Made by a program: the position numbers and the translations under genes
Assembly: GCF_001294335.1 (NCBI RefSeq)
Contig: NZ_LGKG01000035.1
Coordinates: 1-64,000, forward strand
Length of the DNA stretch: 64,000 nt
Direction of reading: 5' to 3'
Source: Streptomyces chattanoogensis
Lineage (GTDB): Bacteria; Actinomycetota; Actinomycetes; Streptomycetales; Streptomycetaceae
The notes under the pieces: model-generated
Database searches by the model: none
What the model was told of the DNA's origin: nothing
Seen by the model: only the letters and a program-made list of their open reading frames with translations
Shown: piece by piece, positions 48,783 to 57,069 of the stretch
Layout of the letters: each line of letters starts with the position of its first letter
Position numbering within the stretch: position 1 is the stretch's first letter

Positions 48783-49850
48783 ATGGCAGGCTCTGACCAC
48801 TGCGAGCCTGATGTCGAGGAGAGTGAATCCTTGCGGTCCGACGCCAACATCGCGGGACCGATGACCGAACCGGTCCCCGGTCCCCGTAACGAGTCGTTCG
48901 GGGACGACGTTTCACGTGAAACGCCGCCCCCGATGGACGACACCCCGATCGGTCGTGCAGCTCAGCTGGCGGTGGAGGCATTTGGCCGCACGGGAGGGCT
49001 GCCCCGGCCCGAGCAGACCCGGGTGATGGTGGTTGCCAACCAGAAGGGCGGGGTCGGCAAGACCACGACCACGGTGAACCTGGCGGCTTCGCTGGCCCTG
49101 CACGGGGCACGGGTTCTGGTGGTCGACCTCGACCCCCAGGGCAATGCCTCGACGGCTCTGGGAATCGACCATCACGCCGAAGTGCCGTCGATCTATGACG
49201 TGCTGGTGGACAGCAAGCCGCTCTCCGATGTGGTGCAGCCGGTGGTGGATGTGGAGGGCCTGTTCTGCGCGCCTGCCACGATCGACCTGGCGGGTGCGGA
49301 GATCGAACTGGTCTCGCTGGTGGCGCGGGAGAGCCGCCTGGACCGGGCCATCAAGGCATACGAGCAGCCGCTGGACTACATCCTTATCGACTGCCCGCCC
49401 TCACTGGGCCTGCTGACCGTGAACGCTCTGGTCGCCGGCGCGGAGGTGCTGATCCCGATCCAGTGCGAGTACTACGCACTGGAGGGTCTGGGGCAGTTGC
49501 TGCGGAACGTCGACCTGGTGCGCGGGCATCTCAACCCCAAGCTCCATGTCTCGACGATCCTGCTCACCATGTACGACGGGCGTACCCGGCTGGCCTCCCA
49601 GGTCGCCGATGAAGTGCGCAGCCACTTCGGCAACGAGGTGCTCCGTACGAGCATCCCCCGCTCGGTGCGTATCTCCGAGGCACCCAGCTATGGGCAGACG
49701 GTGCTCACCTATGACCCGGGATCCAGTGGTTCGCTCTCGTATCTCGAAGCGGCCAGAGAGATCGCGCTGCGCGGGGTTTCTCAGACCGGTGGTCAGGGCC
49801 TCGCGGTCAACTATGAAGGACAGCACAGCATGTCGGAGGGGACTCAGTGA
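48783..49850 (+). CDS. parA: Chromosome partitioning ATPase ParA
   Basis: A 355-residue Walker-type ATPase of the ParA/Soj family. The deviant Walker A is KGGVGKTTT (Lys88, Lys93), then LVVDLDPQGNAS and ILIDCPPSLGLLTVNALV. An N-terminal extension of about 75 residues (MAGSDHCEPDVEESESLRSD...) is common in Streptomyces ParA; it carries VSRET encoded by parS at 48909. ATG at 48783 fits Streptomyces homologues, though its ribosome site (GAAAG) is weak; the frame is open to 48621. ParA moves the ParB-bound origin to the hyphal tip and during sporulation. It overlaps parB by 4 bp. Confidence 0.95.
   Translation: MAGSDHCEPDVEESESLRSDANIAGPMTEPVPGPRNESFGDDVSRETPPPMDDTPIGRAAQLAVEAFGRTGGLPRPEQTRVMVVANQKGGVGKTTTTVNLAASLALHGARVLVVDLDPQGNASTALGIDHHAEVPSIYDVLVDSKPLSDVVQPVVDVEGLFCAPATIDLAGAEIELVSLVARESRLDRAIKAYEQPLDYILIDCPPSLGLLTVNALVAGAEVLIPIQCEYYALEGLGQLLRNVDLVRGHLNPKLHVSTILLTMYDGRTRLASQVADEVRSHFGNEVLRTSIPRSVRISEAPSYGQTVLTYDPGSSGSLSYLEAAREIALRGVSQTGGQGLAVNYEGQHSMSEGTQ
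48909..48922. other. parS: parS site inside parA
   Basis: Perfect GTTTCACGTGAAAC, read as VSRET in the N-terminal extension of ParA. Confidence 0.93.
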
Positions 49851-50947
49851 GCGAACGACGTAGAGGCCTGGGCCGTGGGCTCGGTGCGCTGATCCCCGCG
49901 GCACCGCAGAGCACGGACAATGCCGGGCCTGTGGTGGGACGGGGGACGACGTCACCGTCGGCCGTACCGGTACTGACACCGGACCGGGGGGTGGCGGCCG
50001 CCAAGGTTGCCGCGCTTCCGGCGAAGGGTGTTTCACGTGAAACAGAGGCACCGGCCGAGCCGGAAGTGATGCCTCAGGGCGTAACAGAGGTCGCGGGCGC
50101 GCATTTCGCAGAGGTGCCGCTGGATGCGATCACACCGAACCCACGGCAGCCGCGGGAGGTGTTCAACGAGGAAGCGCTCGCCGAGCTGGTGGTCTCCATC
50201 AAGGAGGTGGGCCTGCTCCAGCCGGTGGTGGTCCGTCAGACCGCGCCCGAGCGGTATGAGCTCATCATGGGTGAGCGCCGCTGGCGGGCGTGCCGTGAGG
50301 CCGGGCTGGAGAAAATTCCTGCCATCGTCCGGGCCACGGAAGACGGCAAGATGCTGCTCGATGCGCTGCTGGAGAACCTGCACCGGGCACAGCTCAATCC
50401 GCTGGAAGAGGCGGCCGCCTACGACCAGCTGCTGCAGGATTTCGCGTGCACGCACGACGAGCTGGCCGACCGGATCGGGCGCTCGCGTTCGCAGGTCACC
50501 AACACGCTGCGGCTGCTGAAGCTGGCGCCGGCCGTCCAGAGCAGACTCGCGGCGGGCGTGCTCTCCGCAGGACACGCCCGTGCCCTGCTCACCGTGGTGG
50601 ACCACGAAGAGCAGGAGCACCTCGCGCACCGCGCTGTGCGGGAGGGGCTGTCGGTGCGCAGCCTCGAGGAGATCGTGAAGCTCCTGGGGTCCGACCCCAA
50701 GAGCACGGCCAAGGCCAAGAAGCCACGTGCGGGCGCCCGGGTGTCTCCCGCGCTCACTGGTCTCGCCACGCGGCTGTCCGACCGTTTCGAGACCCGGGTG
50801 AAGGTCGATCTCGGTCAGAAGAAGGGAAAGATCGTCGTCGAGTTCGCCTCAATGGACGATCTGGAGCGCATTCTCGGCACGCTGGCCCCCGGCGAAGGCC
50901 CGGTTCTGGGCACGTCGCTTGCCGAGGAGGGCGACGACAAGAAATGA
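49847..50947 (+). CDS. parB: Chromosome partitioning protein ParB
   Basis: A 366-residue DNA-binding CTPase. The N-terminal ParA-interacting end is basic (MSERRRGLGRGLGALIP). A variable linker carries VSRET encoded by parS (50030-50043). The ParB/Srx domain has the CTP-binding motifs TPNPRQPREVFNEEAL and GERRWRACREAGL. The helix-turn-helix is DELADRIGRSRSQVTNTLRLLKL; the C-terminus is the dimerisation domain, preceded by a basic Lys/Ala-rich segment. ParB loads at parS and spreads to form the partition complex that recruits condensin. GTG start overlaps the parA stop. Confidence 0.97.
   Translation: MSERRRGLGRGLGALIPAAPQSTDNAGPVVGRGTTSPSAVPVLTPDRGVAAAKVAALPAKGVSRETEAPAEPEVMPQGVTEVAGAHFAEVPLDAITPNPRQPREVFNEEALAELVVSIKEVGLLQPVVVRQTAPERYELIMGERRWRACREAGLEKIPAIVRATEDGKMLLDALLENLHRAQLNPLEEAAAYDQLLQDFACTHDELADRIGRSRSQVTNTLRLLKLAPAVQSRLAAGVLSAGHARALLTVVDHEEQEHLAHRAVREGLSVRSLEEIVKLLGSDPKSTAKAKKPRAGARVSPALTGLATRLSDRFETRVKVDLGQKKGKIVVEFASMDDLERILGTLAPGEGPVLGTSLAEEGDDKK
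50030..50043. other. parS: parS site inside parB
   Basis: Perfect GTTTCACGTGAAAC in the parB linker region, read as VSRET; ParB loading here covers its own gene. Confidence 0.93.
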
Positions 50948-50966
50948 GCTGACGAGTTCGGCTCCT

Positions 50967-51010
50967 GGGCGGGCCGTGTTCCGGAGTCCATACCGGAACA
51001 CGGCCCGCCC
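50967..51010 (+). terminator. Terminator of parAB
   Basis: A perfect 18-bp stem (50967-50984 with 50993-51010) and 8-base loop followed by TTTGCTCT, 19 bp after the parB stop. Confidence 0.9.
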
Positions 51011-51108
51011 TTTGCTCTCTGCCGGTACCCGTGCCCGTAAAGGGTGGATACGATGCGATCGGGTATGGCACGCATCCACATGGAGAGACCTCACAACGAG
51101 GAGAGGCC

Positions 51109-51366
51109 ATGCGATCAGTGAGCCGCACCGGACTGTTGGCGGCGGGGTTCGGCCTCGCGGCCGTCGGAGGGTTCGTCGGCGGTCTGCTCAGGGAGCAGGC
51201 GGCGCTGACGGCGCTACGTGGTGCGGCAGGCGAGGGAAGTGAGGACCTGGCTTCATGGGCCGTCGGCTCGTACCGCTCACGCTGGACAACCTTCCGGATC
51301 TCCCCAAGCGCTGCCGCTCCTGTGTCTTCTGGGAACTCGACCCCGTCAGCGGCGAAGCCGCGGTAA
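51109..51366 (+). CDS. Possible small membrane protein overlapping the GNAT gene
   Basis: An open frame of 85 codons beginning MRSVSRTGLLAAGFGLAAVGGF, with a strong GAGGAGAGG ribosome site 2-10 bases upstream and a hydrophobic segment (about 8-27). It overlaps the following GNAT gene by 112 bp, and the second half (RWTTFRISPSAAAPVSSGN) looks like a shadow of it. The ribosome site and hydrophobic start argue for a real gene; the overlap argues against it. The actual product may be shorter in evolution than the open frame. Confidence 0.45.
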   Translation: MRSVSRTGLLAAGFGLAAVGGFVGGLLREQAALTALRGAAGEGSEDLASWAVGSYRSRWTTFRISPSAAAPVSSGNSTPSAAKPR

Positions 51367-51872
51367 AGGCGGGGCGGCCCGAGCTGGAGAAGGAAGCCTG
51401 GATCTCGGCGGTACTGCTCGAGTGGGGATCCTGCGGGCGGGTGGTCTATGTCGACGACGTCCCGGTCGGGTTCGTGATGTATGCCCCGCCGGCCTATGTG
51501 CCGCGGTCCACGGCCTTTCCCACCAGCCCGGTGTCGGCGGATGCGGTGCAGCTGCTCACGGCGTGGCTGACGCCCGGTTACCAGGGGCAGGGGCTGGGCC
51601 GGGTGATGGTGCAGACGGTAGCCAAGGACCTCATCCAGCGCGGCTTCAAGGCCATCGAGGCCTTCGGGGATGCCCGCTGGACCGAGCCTGCCTGTGTGCT
51701 GCCCGCCGACCATCTCCTCGCGGTGGGCTTCAAGACCGTACGGCCCCACCCGCGCTTTCCGCGGCTGAGGCTCGAGCTACGCGCCACCATCTCGTGGAAG
51801 GAAGATGTGGAGCTGGCCCTCGACCGATTGCTGGGAGCAGTCCAGAAGGAACCCGCGCTGCGGCCGCTGTAG
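51255..51872 (+). CDS. GNAT family N-acetyltransferase
   Basis: A 205-residue acetyltransferase. It begins MGRRLVPLTLDNLPDLPKRCRSCVFWELDP, a Cys-rich start typical for this Streptomyces subfamily. The acetyl-CoA-binding motif A is TAWLTPGYQGQGLGRVMVQTVAKDLIQRGFKAIEAFG (about 97-135, Q/RxxGxG/A as QGQGLG). The acceptor substrate is unknown. From memory a GNAT protein lies between parB and trxA in many Streptomyces. ATG at 51255; convergent with trxA and sharing a terminator. Confidence 0.9.
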   Translation: MGRRLVPLTLDNLPDLPKRCRSCVFWELDPVSGEAAVKAGRPELEKEAWISAVLLEWGSCGRVVYVDDVPVGFVMYAPPAYVPRSTAFPTSPVSADAVQLLTAWLTPGYQGQGLGRVMVQTVAKDLIQRGFKAIEAFGDARWTEPACVLPADHLLAVGFKTVRPHPRFPRLRLELRATISWKEDVELALDRLLGAVQKEPALRPL

Positions 51873-51889
51873 GAACCCTCGGAACAGAG

Positions 51890-51923
51890 ATCGGGCCCGC
51901 CCCTTTGAGGGGGCGGGCCCGAT
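51890..51923. terminator. Bidirectional terminator between GNAT and trxA genes
   Basis: A perfect 14-bp stem (51890-51903 with 51910-51923) and 6-base loop. It lies between convergent genes and directly abuts a parS site. Confidence 0.88.
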
Positions 51924-51937
51924 GTTTCACGTGAAAC
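51924..51937. other. parS: parS site downstream of trxA
   Basis: Perfect GTTTCACGTGAAAC immediately after the terminator, 9 bp before the end of trxA (leftward). Confidence 0.93.
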
Positions 51938-51946
51938 GTGCCGCCA

Positions 51947-52273
51947 CTACTTGAGGAAGTCCGCCAGGTCCTTCTCGATACCGGCCTTCGGCTTGGCGCC
52001 GACGATGGTCTTCACGACCTCGCCGTCCTTGTAGACGTTCATGGTCGGGATGGACATGACGCCGTACCTGGCGGTGGTCGCCGGGTTCTCGTCGGTGTTC
52101 AGCTTGGCGATGACGATCTCGTCGTGCTCGGCGGCAATGGCCTCCAGGGACGGGGCGACCTGGCGGCACGGGCCGCACCAGGTGGCCCAGAAGTCCACGA
52201 GGACGGGCTTGTCGCTCTTGAGGACGACCTCTTCGAAGTTGTCGTCCGTGACGGTCACCGTGGCGCCGGCCAT
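51947..52273 (-). CDS. trxA: Thioredoxin
   Basis: A 108-residue thioredoxin with the active site WCGPC (Cys33, Cys36), the cis-proline loop MSIPTMNVYKDG, and the C-terminal KAGIEKDLADFLK helix. It reduces protein disulfides with electrons from TrxB. ATG at 52273 has AAGGAG upstream; the 68 upstream residues of open frame are noncoding. It follows trxB by 46 bp and forms the trxBA operon, in Streptomyces controlled by SigR in response to thiol stress (known in the genus, not shown here). Confidence 0.97.
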   Translation of the reverse strand: MAGATVTVTDDNFEEVVLKSDKPVLVDFWATWCGPCRQVAPSLEAIAAEHDEIVIAKLNTDENPATTARYGVMSIPTMNVYKDGEVVKTIVGAKPKAGIEKDLADFLK

Positions 52274-52319
52274 GGCAATCTCCTTATGGGGTGGGTGTTG
52301 GGAAAACTGGGTGCGCGGG

Positions 52320-53294
52320 TCAGGCGGAAGCGGTCTTGTCCGGCTCGGCGACCGCCTCGCCGTCCGACAGCGCAGCGAGGAACCGCTCGGCGTCAAGGGC
52401 AGAGGAACAGCCCGTGCCGGCTGCGGTGATCGCCTGGCGGTAGGTGTGGTCGACGACATCGCCTGCGGCGAAGACACCCGGCAGGTTCGTACGGGTGCTG
52501 GGCGCGTCGACCTTGAGGTAACCCTCGTCGTCGAGGTTCAGCTGGCCCTTGAACAGCTCGGTCCGCGGGTCGTGGCCGATGGCGATGAACAGGCCCGTGA
52601 CGGGGAGCTCCGAGGTCTCGCCGGTCTTGACGTTGCGCAGCGTCAGACCCGAGAGCTTGTTCTCGCCGTGAATCTCGGCGACCTCGCTGTCCCACACGAA
52701 CTTGATCTTCGGGTCGGCGAAGGCACGATCCTGCATCGCCTTGCTGGCGCGCAGGGCGTTACGGCGGTGGACGACCGTGACCGACTTGGCGAAGCGGGAG
52801 AGGAAGGTGGCCTCCTCCATCGCGGTGTCGCCGCCGCCGATGACGGCGATGTCCTGGTCCTTGAAGAAGAACCCGTCGCAGGTGGCGCACCAGGAGACGC
52901 CGCGGCCGGACAGCTCGTCCTCACGGGGCAGCCCGAGCTTGCGGTGCTGGGAGCCGGTGCTGACGATCACGGTCTTTGCGCGGTGGACGTTCCCGGCGCT
53001 GTCGGTGACGGTCTTGATCTCCTCGGAGAGGTCGACCGCGACGATGTCGTCCGGCACGAGCTCGGCGCCGAAGCGCTCGGCCTGGGCGCGCATGTTGTCC
53101 ATGAGGTCCGGCCCCATGATGCCGTCTCGGAAACCGGGGAAGTTCTCCACGTCGGTGGTATTCATCAGCGCGCCTCCGGCGGTGACGGCACCTTCGAAGA
53201 CCAGCGGCTTCAGGGACGCGCGGGCGGTGTAGAGCGCTGCGGTGTAGCCCGCGGGCCCGGAGCCGATGATGATCACGTTGCGGACGTCGCTCAC
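52320..53294 (-). CDS. trxB: Thioredoxin reductase
   Basis: A 324-residue flavoprotein that reduces thioredoxin with NADPH. FAD-binding [16 protein letters not shown] at the N-terminus, the redox-active CATC (Cys136, Cys139), the NADPH-binding [26 protein letters not shown], and the C-terminal FAD motif [41 protein letters not shown] at 53294. It lies between the anti-sigma gene and trxA, in the same leftward direction. Confidence 0.97.
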   Translation of the reverse strand: MSDVRNVIIIGSGPAGYTAALYTARASLKPLVFEGAVTAGGALMNTTDVENFPGFRDGIMGPDLMDNMRAQAERFGAELVPDDIVAVDLSEEIKTVTDSAGNVHRAKTVIVSTGSQHRKLGLPREDELSGRGVSWCATCDGFFFKDQDIAVIGGGDTAMEEATFLSRFAKSVTVVHRRNALRASKAMQDRAFADPKIKFVWDSEVAEIHGENKLSGLTLRNVKTGETSELPVTGLFIAIGHDPRTELFKGQLNLDDEGYLKVDAPSTRTNLPGVFAAGDVVDHTYRQAITAAGTGCSSALDAERFLAALSDGEAVAEPDKTASA

Positions 53295-53407
53295 GGGTGT
53301 CTTCCTTGTCTCTGCCGACTGCTTGCTGGGGTCTCGGAACTCTCACCCCACCCAACGGATCCTACGGGGCGTGCATTCCCGGAGTGTCGCAGCGCACGTT
53401 CCGTCGT

Positions 53408-54400
53408 TCAGTCTCGCCGGTACGAGTGGGTCAGCAGGACCTTGCCGGGAGTCGGCGGGGTGGCTGAGACGCACGAGGAAGAGACGACGTACGCGGAGAC
53501 ACGTGACGGGTCGGACGGGTGCGGCAGCACCACGAGATAGGCGTCCTTGCCGTTGTAGGTGCTGTGGCTGGAGGCGAGCGGCGCTTCGGTACGGCCGATG
53601 CCCTTGCGCACACACGAGGGGGCGATGTCGGCATTGCCGCGCAGTGGTGTTTCGGGCGAGCTGCGGGTCCCGATCTCCGGGGACTTGTGCTTGTGCTTCG
53701 CCGCGAGCAGGCCGTGGACATGCGCTTCCAGGGATGCGGAGGTCAGTGCCGAGCCGCCGGGAGCCTGCTGGGTGGATGGCGCGCGGTCCGGCATCGTGGT
53801 GGGAGTGCCGTTGGTGGAAGCGTTCTGAAAGAGAAGACCGCCGATGCTGATGGCCGCAGCGGCTGCCGCCGTCCCGAGCAGGATCCGGGGCCAGCGCCGC
53901 GAACGCGACGAGCGGCCGCCCGGTGTCTGCCGGCCGGGTCCGGAGGTGCCCCGCGGGCGTCCGGACGGTCGATCCGAGGGCGCGCCGTGTGTGGGCGATT
54001 CCACATCGGTTTCACGTGAAACCGAGCTCCCACGGGTCGATGTTTCACGTGAAACCGAAGTGGAGCCGGCCGATGTTTCACGTGAAACCGAGTCGGCGTG
54101 CATCGATGTTTCACGTGAAACAAGAGTCCCAGTGGCGGGCGCCGTGGAGTCCAACAGTGCCTCGGCCGCGAGGGCGGCGTCGATGCGCCCGGCGACATCC
54201 GAGGGCATCCTCGTCGGCCCGGGAAGCGTCCCGAGCAGCCCGCGGATTTCTTCCAGGGACGCCTGGACGTCCGCGCACAGAGGGCAGCCCGCGAGATGGT
54301 CACGGAGCTGTGTGGTGCGGAACGGGGTCAGCAGTCCATCCGTGAGATCAGAGATCTCGGAGACCTCCGGGTGCTCATCCGAGCCGGTCGTCGACGTCAC
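53408..54400 (-). CDS. Membrane anti-sigma factor with ZAS-like motif and four parS-encoded VSRET repeats
   Basis: A 330-residue single-pass protein. The cytoplasmic N-terminus has a zinc-associated anti-sigma-like HxxxCxxC (His35, Cys39, Cys42 in LRDHLAGCPLCAD). A disordered linker (about 90-170) contains VSRET at 94-98, 105-109, 116-120 and 127-131, exactly 11 residues apart, encoded by four parS sites. A transmembrane helix spans about 172-191. The extracellular domain ends in a cysteine-containing segment (SSSCVSATPPTPGKVLLTHSYRRD). GTG at 54400 overlaps the sigM stop by 4 bp. It is expected to hold SigM inactive at the membrane. Confidence 0.9.
   Translation of the reverse strand: MTSTTGSDEHPEVSEISDLTDGLLTPFRTTQLRDHLAGCPLCADVQASLEEIRGLLGTLPGPTRMPSDVAGRIDAALAAEALLDSTAPATGTLVSRETSMHADSVSRETSAGSTSVSRETSTRGSSVSRETDVESPTHGAPSDRPSGRPRGTSGPGRQTPGGRSSRSRRWPRILLGTAAAAAAISIGGLLFQNASTNGTPTTMPDRAPSTQQAPGGSALTSASLEAHVHGLLAAKHKHKSPEIGTRSSPETPLRGNADIAPSCVRKGIGRTEAPLASSHSTYNGKDAYLVVLPHPSDPSRVSAYVVSSSCVSATPPTPGKVLLTHSYRRD
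54009..54121. other. parS: Four parS sites at exact 33-bp spacing
   Basis: Perfect parS copies at 54009-54022, 54042-54055, 54075-54088 and 54108-54121, each start exactly 33 bp from the next. They lie in the anti-sigma gene and encode VSRET. 33 bp is about three helical turns, so all four face the same side of the DNA. Confidence 0.95.
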
Positions 54401-55092
54401 GCTCGCCCACCTCCGCCCTTCACGGCACCTGTGTCGTTCGGTCCTGCCGTCGGTGGGACGGGTGTCCCCTGCGCCCGGTTCCTTCCCCGGCTCACGGGTC
54501 GGCTATCCCCGTCATCGGCGCGCAGATGGGTGACCAACGGAAGGAGCCGAGCACGGCCCCGTGCGCAGCGGCTCTTCACGGTTCCTGTCGGAATCCCGAG
54601 GATCGCTGCGGCCTCGGCGACGGGGTAGCCCTGCATGTCGACGAGGACGAGGGCGGCACGCTGTTCTTCGGGGAGGGTGCGCAGCGCGCCGAGCAGTTGC
54701 CGGTAGAGGTCCTGCCGCTCGGCGGGGACGGCGGCGGATTCCTGCGGTTCGAGGAGCTGCTCCAGCCGCTCGGTCTCGGCCACCGGCGAAGTGCGCCGGG
54801 AAGCGGCCTTGCGGGCCCGGTCCAGACAGGCATTGACCGTGATGCGGTGCAGCCAGGTCGTCACGGCGGACTGCCCACGGAAGGTGTGCGCCGCGCGGTA
54901 TGCGGAGACCAAGGCGTCCTGGACGGCGTCGGCGGCTTCTTCTCGATCGCCGAGAGTGCGCAGAGCAACGGCCCAGAGGCGGTCGCGGTGGCGTCGGACA
55001 ATCTCCCCGAAGGCATCGGGGTCGCCCTTCACATGCAGGGCAAGGAGATCGGCGTCCGATGGTGTCGAAGCCTCGTTGCTGTCGGTGGACAC
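54397..55092 (-). CDS. sigM: ECF sigma factor SigM
   Basis: A 231-residue extracytoplasmic-function sigma factor. Region 2 is FGEIVRRHRDRLWAVALRTLGDREEAADAVQDALVSAYRAAHTFRGQSAVTTWLHRITVNACLDRARK; region 4 is LPEEQRAALVLVDMQGYPVAEAAAILGIPTGTVKSRCARGRARL. A 35-residue Pro/Gly-rich tail follows. The position next to an anti-sigma factor, trxB-trxA and murJ matches sigM of mycobacteria and Streptomyces. It is coupled to its anti-sigma gene by a GTGA overlap. GTG at 55092. Confidence 0.95.
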   Translation of the reverse strand: MSTDSNEASTPSDADLLALHVKGDPDAFGEIVRRHRDRLWAVALRTLGDREEAADAVQDALVSAYRAAHTFRGQSAVTTWLHRITVNACLDRARKAASRRTSPVAETERLEQLLEPQESAAVPAERQDLYRQLLGALRTLPEEQRAALVLVDMQGYPVAEAAAILGIPTGTVKSRCARGRARLLPLVTHLRADDGDSRPVSRGRNRAQGTPVPPTAGPNDTGAVKGGGGRA

Positions 55093-55170
55093 GGGCCCCC
55101 CGGCCGTAGCTGCCTGATCTCGGGTCCCATTGAAGCCCGCCAGGTCAGGAAAGTAAATGCCGATGAATTT

Positions 55171-55203
55171 GGGGCCCTGGCCGTTCCATCCGGCCGGGGC
55201 CCC
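55171..55203 (-). terminator. Terminator of the pseudokinase gene
   Basis: A 13-bp stem (55171-55183 with 55191-55203, one G-T pair) and 7-base loop, 38 bp beyond the pseudokinase stop on the minus strand and upstream of sigM. Confidence 0.75.
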
Positions 55204-55240
55204 GCACTCTTTTTCAGGCAGCTGCTGTGCTTTCCGCCTC

Positions 55241-56962
55241 TCAGCCGGTGAAGGAAACCTCCGTCACGGCCTGCTTGTAGCCGGGGTCGCTGAACTCGTC
55301 CTTCGGGGAGTACGGCATGGCAGTGATCCAGACCAGGACGTACTGCGCCTTCGCCGGCTTCTTGAGCCTGATCTCCACCGTCGTCCCCGACGTTTGTGCC
55401 GTACCGAGCTCCTGCATGGAGCTCAGCGGCTCCGACGGCGAGAGCGAGTTGGCCGCGTACAGGGTGACAGTGGTGTGCGGGCCGCTGTAGTGCAGACCGA
55501 CCGAAGCGCTGCTTATCCGCTCCTTCGAGCCCAGGTCATAGATGAGCCCGACGCCCTGCTTGAACGACGGGTTCAGGTCGGGGCCCTGGAGGAAGCTCCT
55601 GCTGCGCCAGTAGGTGCCGGGGTCCTTGTCGTAGGTGTCCTGGGCCTGGCCGGGGTGCTGTGGCTTGCCGTCCGGGTAGTACTCAGCAGCCCTTTCGATC
55701 TTGATCGGCTTGGCAACGGGGTTCTTGGCCTTGCCGCCGGTCGTCTGCGAGCTGCCCGGCTCGTCCTGATCCCCCTCCATCTTGAGCAGGGTGTCCGCGA
55801 GCTGCCAGCTGCCCAGCCCGAGCGCCGCGATGAGCAGCGCGGAGACGGACCACTTCAGCGCCTTGCCGGTACGGCTCTGCAGCGGGGGCGGTGGGGTGGG
55901 GATGGCCTGTGTCGGCCGGCCGGGCTGGCGGTTGTGGGCCGGCTGCTGGCGGTAGGTGCCCTGTTGGTATCCGGTGCGCTGGTAGGGCGGTGGTGTGCTG
56001 AACGACGTCTCCGGAGGGCGGATGCGCGGCATCGCCGCGACGGCCTTGGCCAACTCCTCCGGGGTGGTGCAGGGCTGTTCCTGCCGGGAGGCCGTGGCGC
56101 CGTCGTTGACGAGCGCACGCATGGCGAGTTCGGAGAGCCCACGGTGGACCCCCGCACGTACCTGGTCCGGCGCGATCAGCCCGACGCCCTTGGGCAGGCC
56201 GGTCAGGCCATGGGCGTCGTTCTCGTAGGGCCAGCGCTGGGTCAGCGCGGCGTACAGCAGAGCGCCGATCGCCTCTGTGTCCGTGCGCTGAGGGTGGTCG
56301 CAGGTGATGCCGCGAAGCGCCGCCATGACGGCCAGCCCACGGATGCGGTACTGGCCGGACTCGGTACGCAGCACCGAACCTGGGGTGATCCGCAAATGGG
56401 CCAGGCCCTCGCGGTGGGCGGCGGCCATGGCCTGGGAGACCTGGTTGACGAGCTGGTAGGCGTCGTGCGGCTCAAGAGGTCCGCCGGCGAGCACGGTGGT
56501 GAGCTCGATGGCGTCCGGCAGCCATTCGTGGACCACGTAGACGACGTCGTTCTCCTCGACGGCGTCGAGGACCTGGACGAACCGGGGATCGCCGAGGAGC
56601 GCGGAGGAGCGGGCGGCGGACAGCACCGGACGGGCCCGAGGGTGGTCGGCGGGCAGGATGTGCACGCCGACGGCTCTGCGCAGCTTTTCGTCGACCGCAC
56701 GCCAGCTGCTGAACCCGTCCAGACGGGTGACGCACTCCTCCAGGCGGTAGCGTCTGGCGAGCTTGTGGCCACTGTGCAGTTCCGGTGGCTGGGATTCGGC
56801 CGCCGTGGCACGCGTCGCGTCGGTGCGTGCGGTGTCCTTTTCCCCGCCGGATACCTTCTCGGCCTCCGCGCCGTCGTCCGTGGCCTGACCCGCCTGGGCG
56901 GTCAGCGGTTCCTCACCGCTCGTGTCGGCCACGTCGACGGCCGCCGTGCTCCGTTCCGCCAC
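55241..56962 (-). CDS. Membrane pseudokinase with extracellular discoidin-like domain (MurJ partner)
   Basis: A 573-residue protein. A kinase-fold domain (about 65-340) lacks catalytic residues: the Lys position reads VGVHIL, HRD is replaced by HLRITPGSV (no Asp), and DFG by RGLAV, so it should not transfer phosphate. A Pro/Gln-rich linker is followed by a transmembrane helix (about 385-405) and an extracellular F5/8-type (discoidin-like) domain, DKDPGTYWRSRSF...GLIYDLGSKERISSASVGLHY. In M. tuberculosis these parts are fused to MviN and its pseudokinase binds FhaA. Here they form a separate gene 107 bp after murJ. GTG at 56962 is the best start; the frame is open into murJ. Confidence 0.9.
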   Translation of the reverse strand: MAERSTAAVDVADTSGEEPLTAQAGQATDDGAEAEKVSGGEKDTARTDATRATAAESQPPELHSGHKLARRYRLEECVTRLDGFSSWRAVDEKLRRAVGVHILPADHPRARPVLSAARSSALLGDPRFVQVLDAVEENDVVYVVHEWLPDAIELTTVLAGGPLEPHDAYQLVNQVSQAMAAAHREGLAHLRITPGSVLRTESGQYRIRGLAVMAALRGITCDHPQRTDTEAIGALLYAALTQRWPYENDAHGLTGLPKGVGLIAPDQVRAGVHRGLSELAMRALVNDGATASRQEQPCTTPEELAKAVAAMPRIRPPETSFSTPPPYQRTGYQQGTYRQQPAHNRQPGRPTQAIPTPPPPLQSRTGKALKWSVSALLIAALGLGSWQLADTLLKMEGDQDEPGSSQTTGGKAKNPVAKPIKIERAAEYYPDGKPQHPGQAQDTYDKDPGTYWRSRSFLQGPDLNPSFKQGVGLIYDLGSKERISSASVGLHYSGPHTTVTLYAANSLSPSEPLSSMQELGTAQTSGTTVEIRLKKPAKAQYVLVWITAMPYSPKDEFSDPGYKQAVTEVSFTG

Positions 56963-57069
56963 CGTCGTTCCTGCCTCCCCATCCGTTGCAGGCTCAATGA
57001 GCCACGACAATTGTGCCCACAGTCCGCCACTATGCACGACACACGGTGGCGGCCGATGGTTGTGCCCGG

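Noticed and set aside
54009..54121. CRISPR array
   Set aside because: The 14-bp repeat units at 33-bp spacing are parS palindromes inside a coding frame; repeats are too short, spacers are coding, and there are no cas genes.
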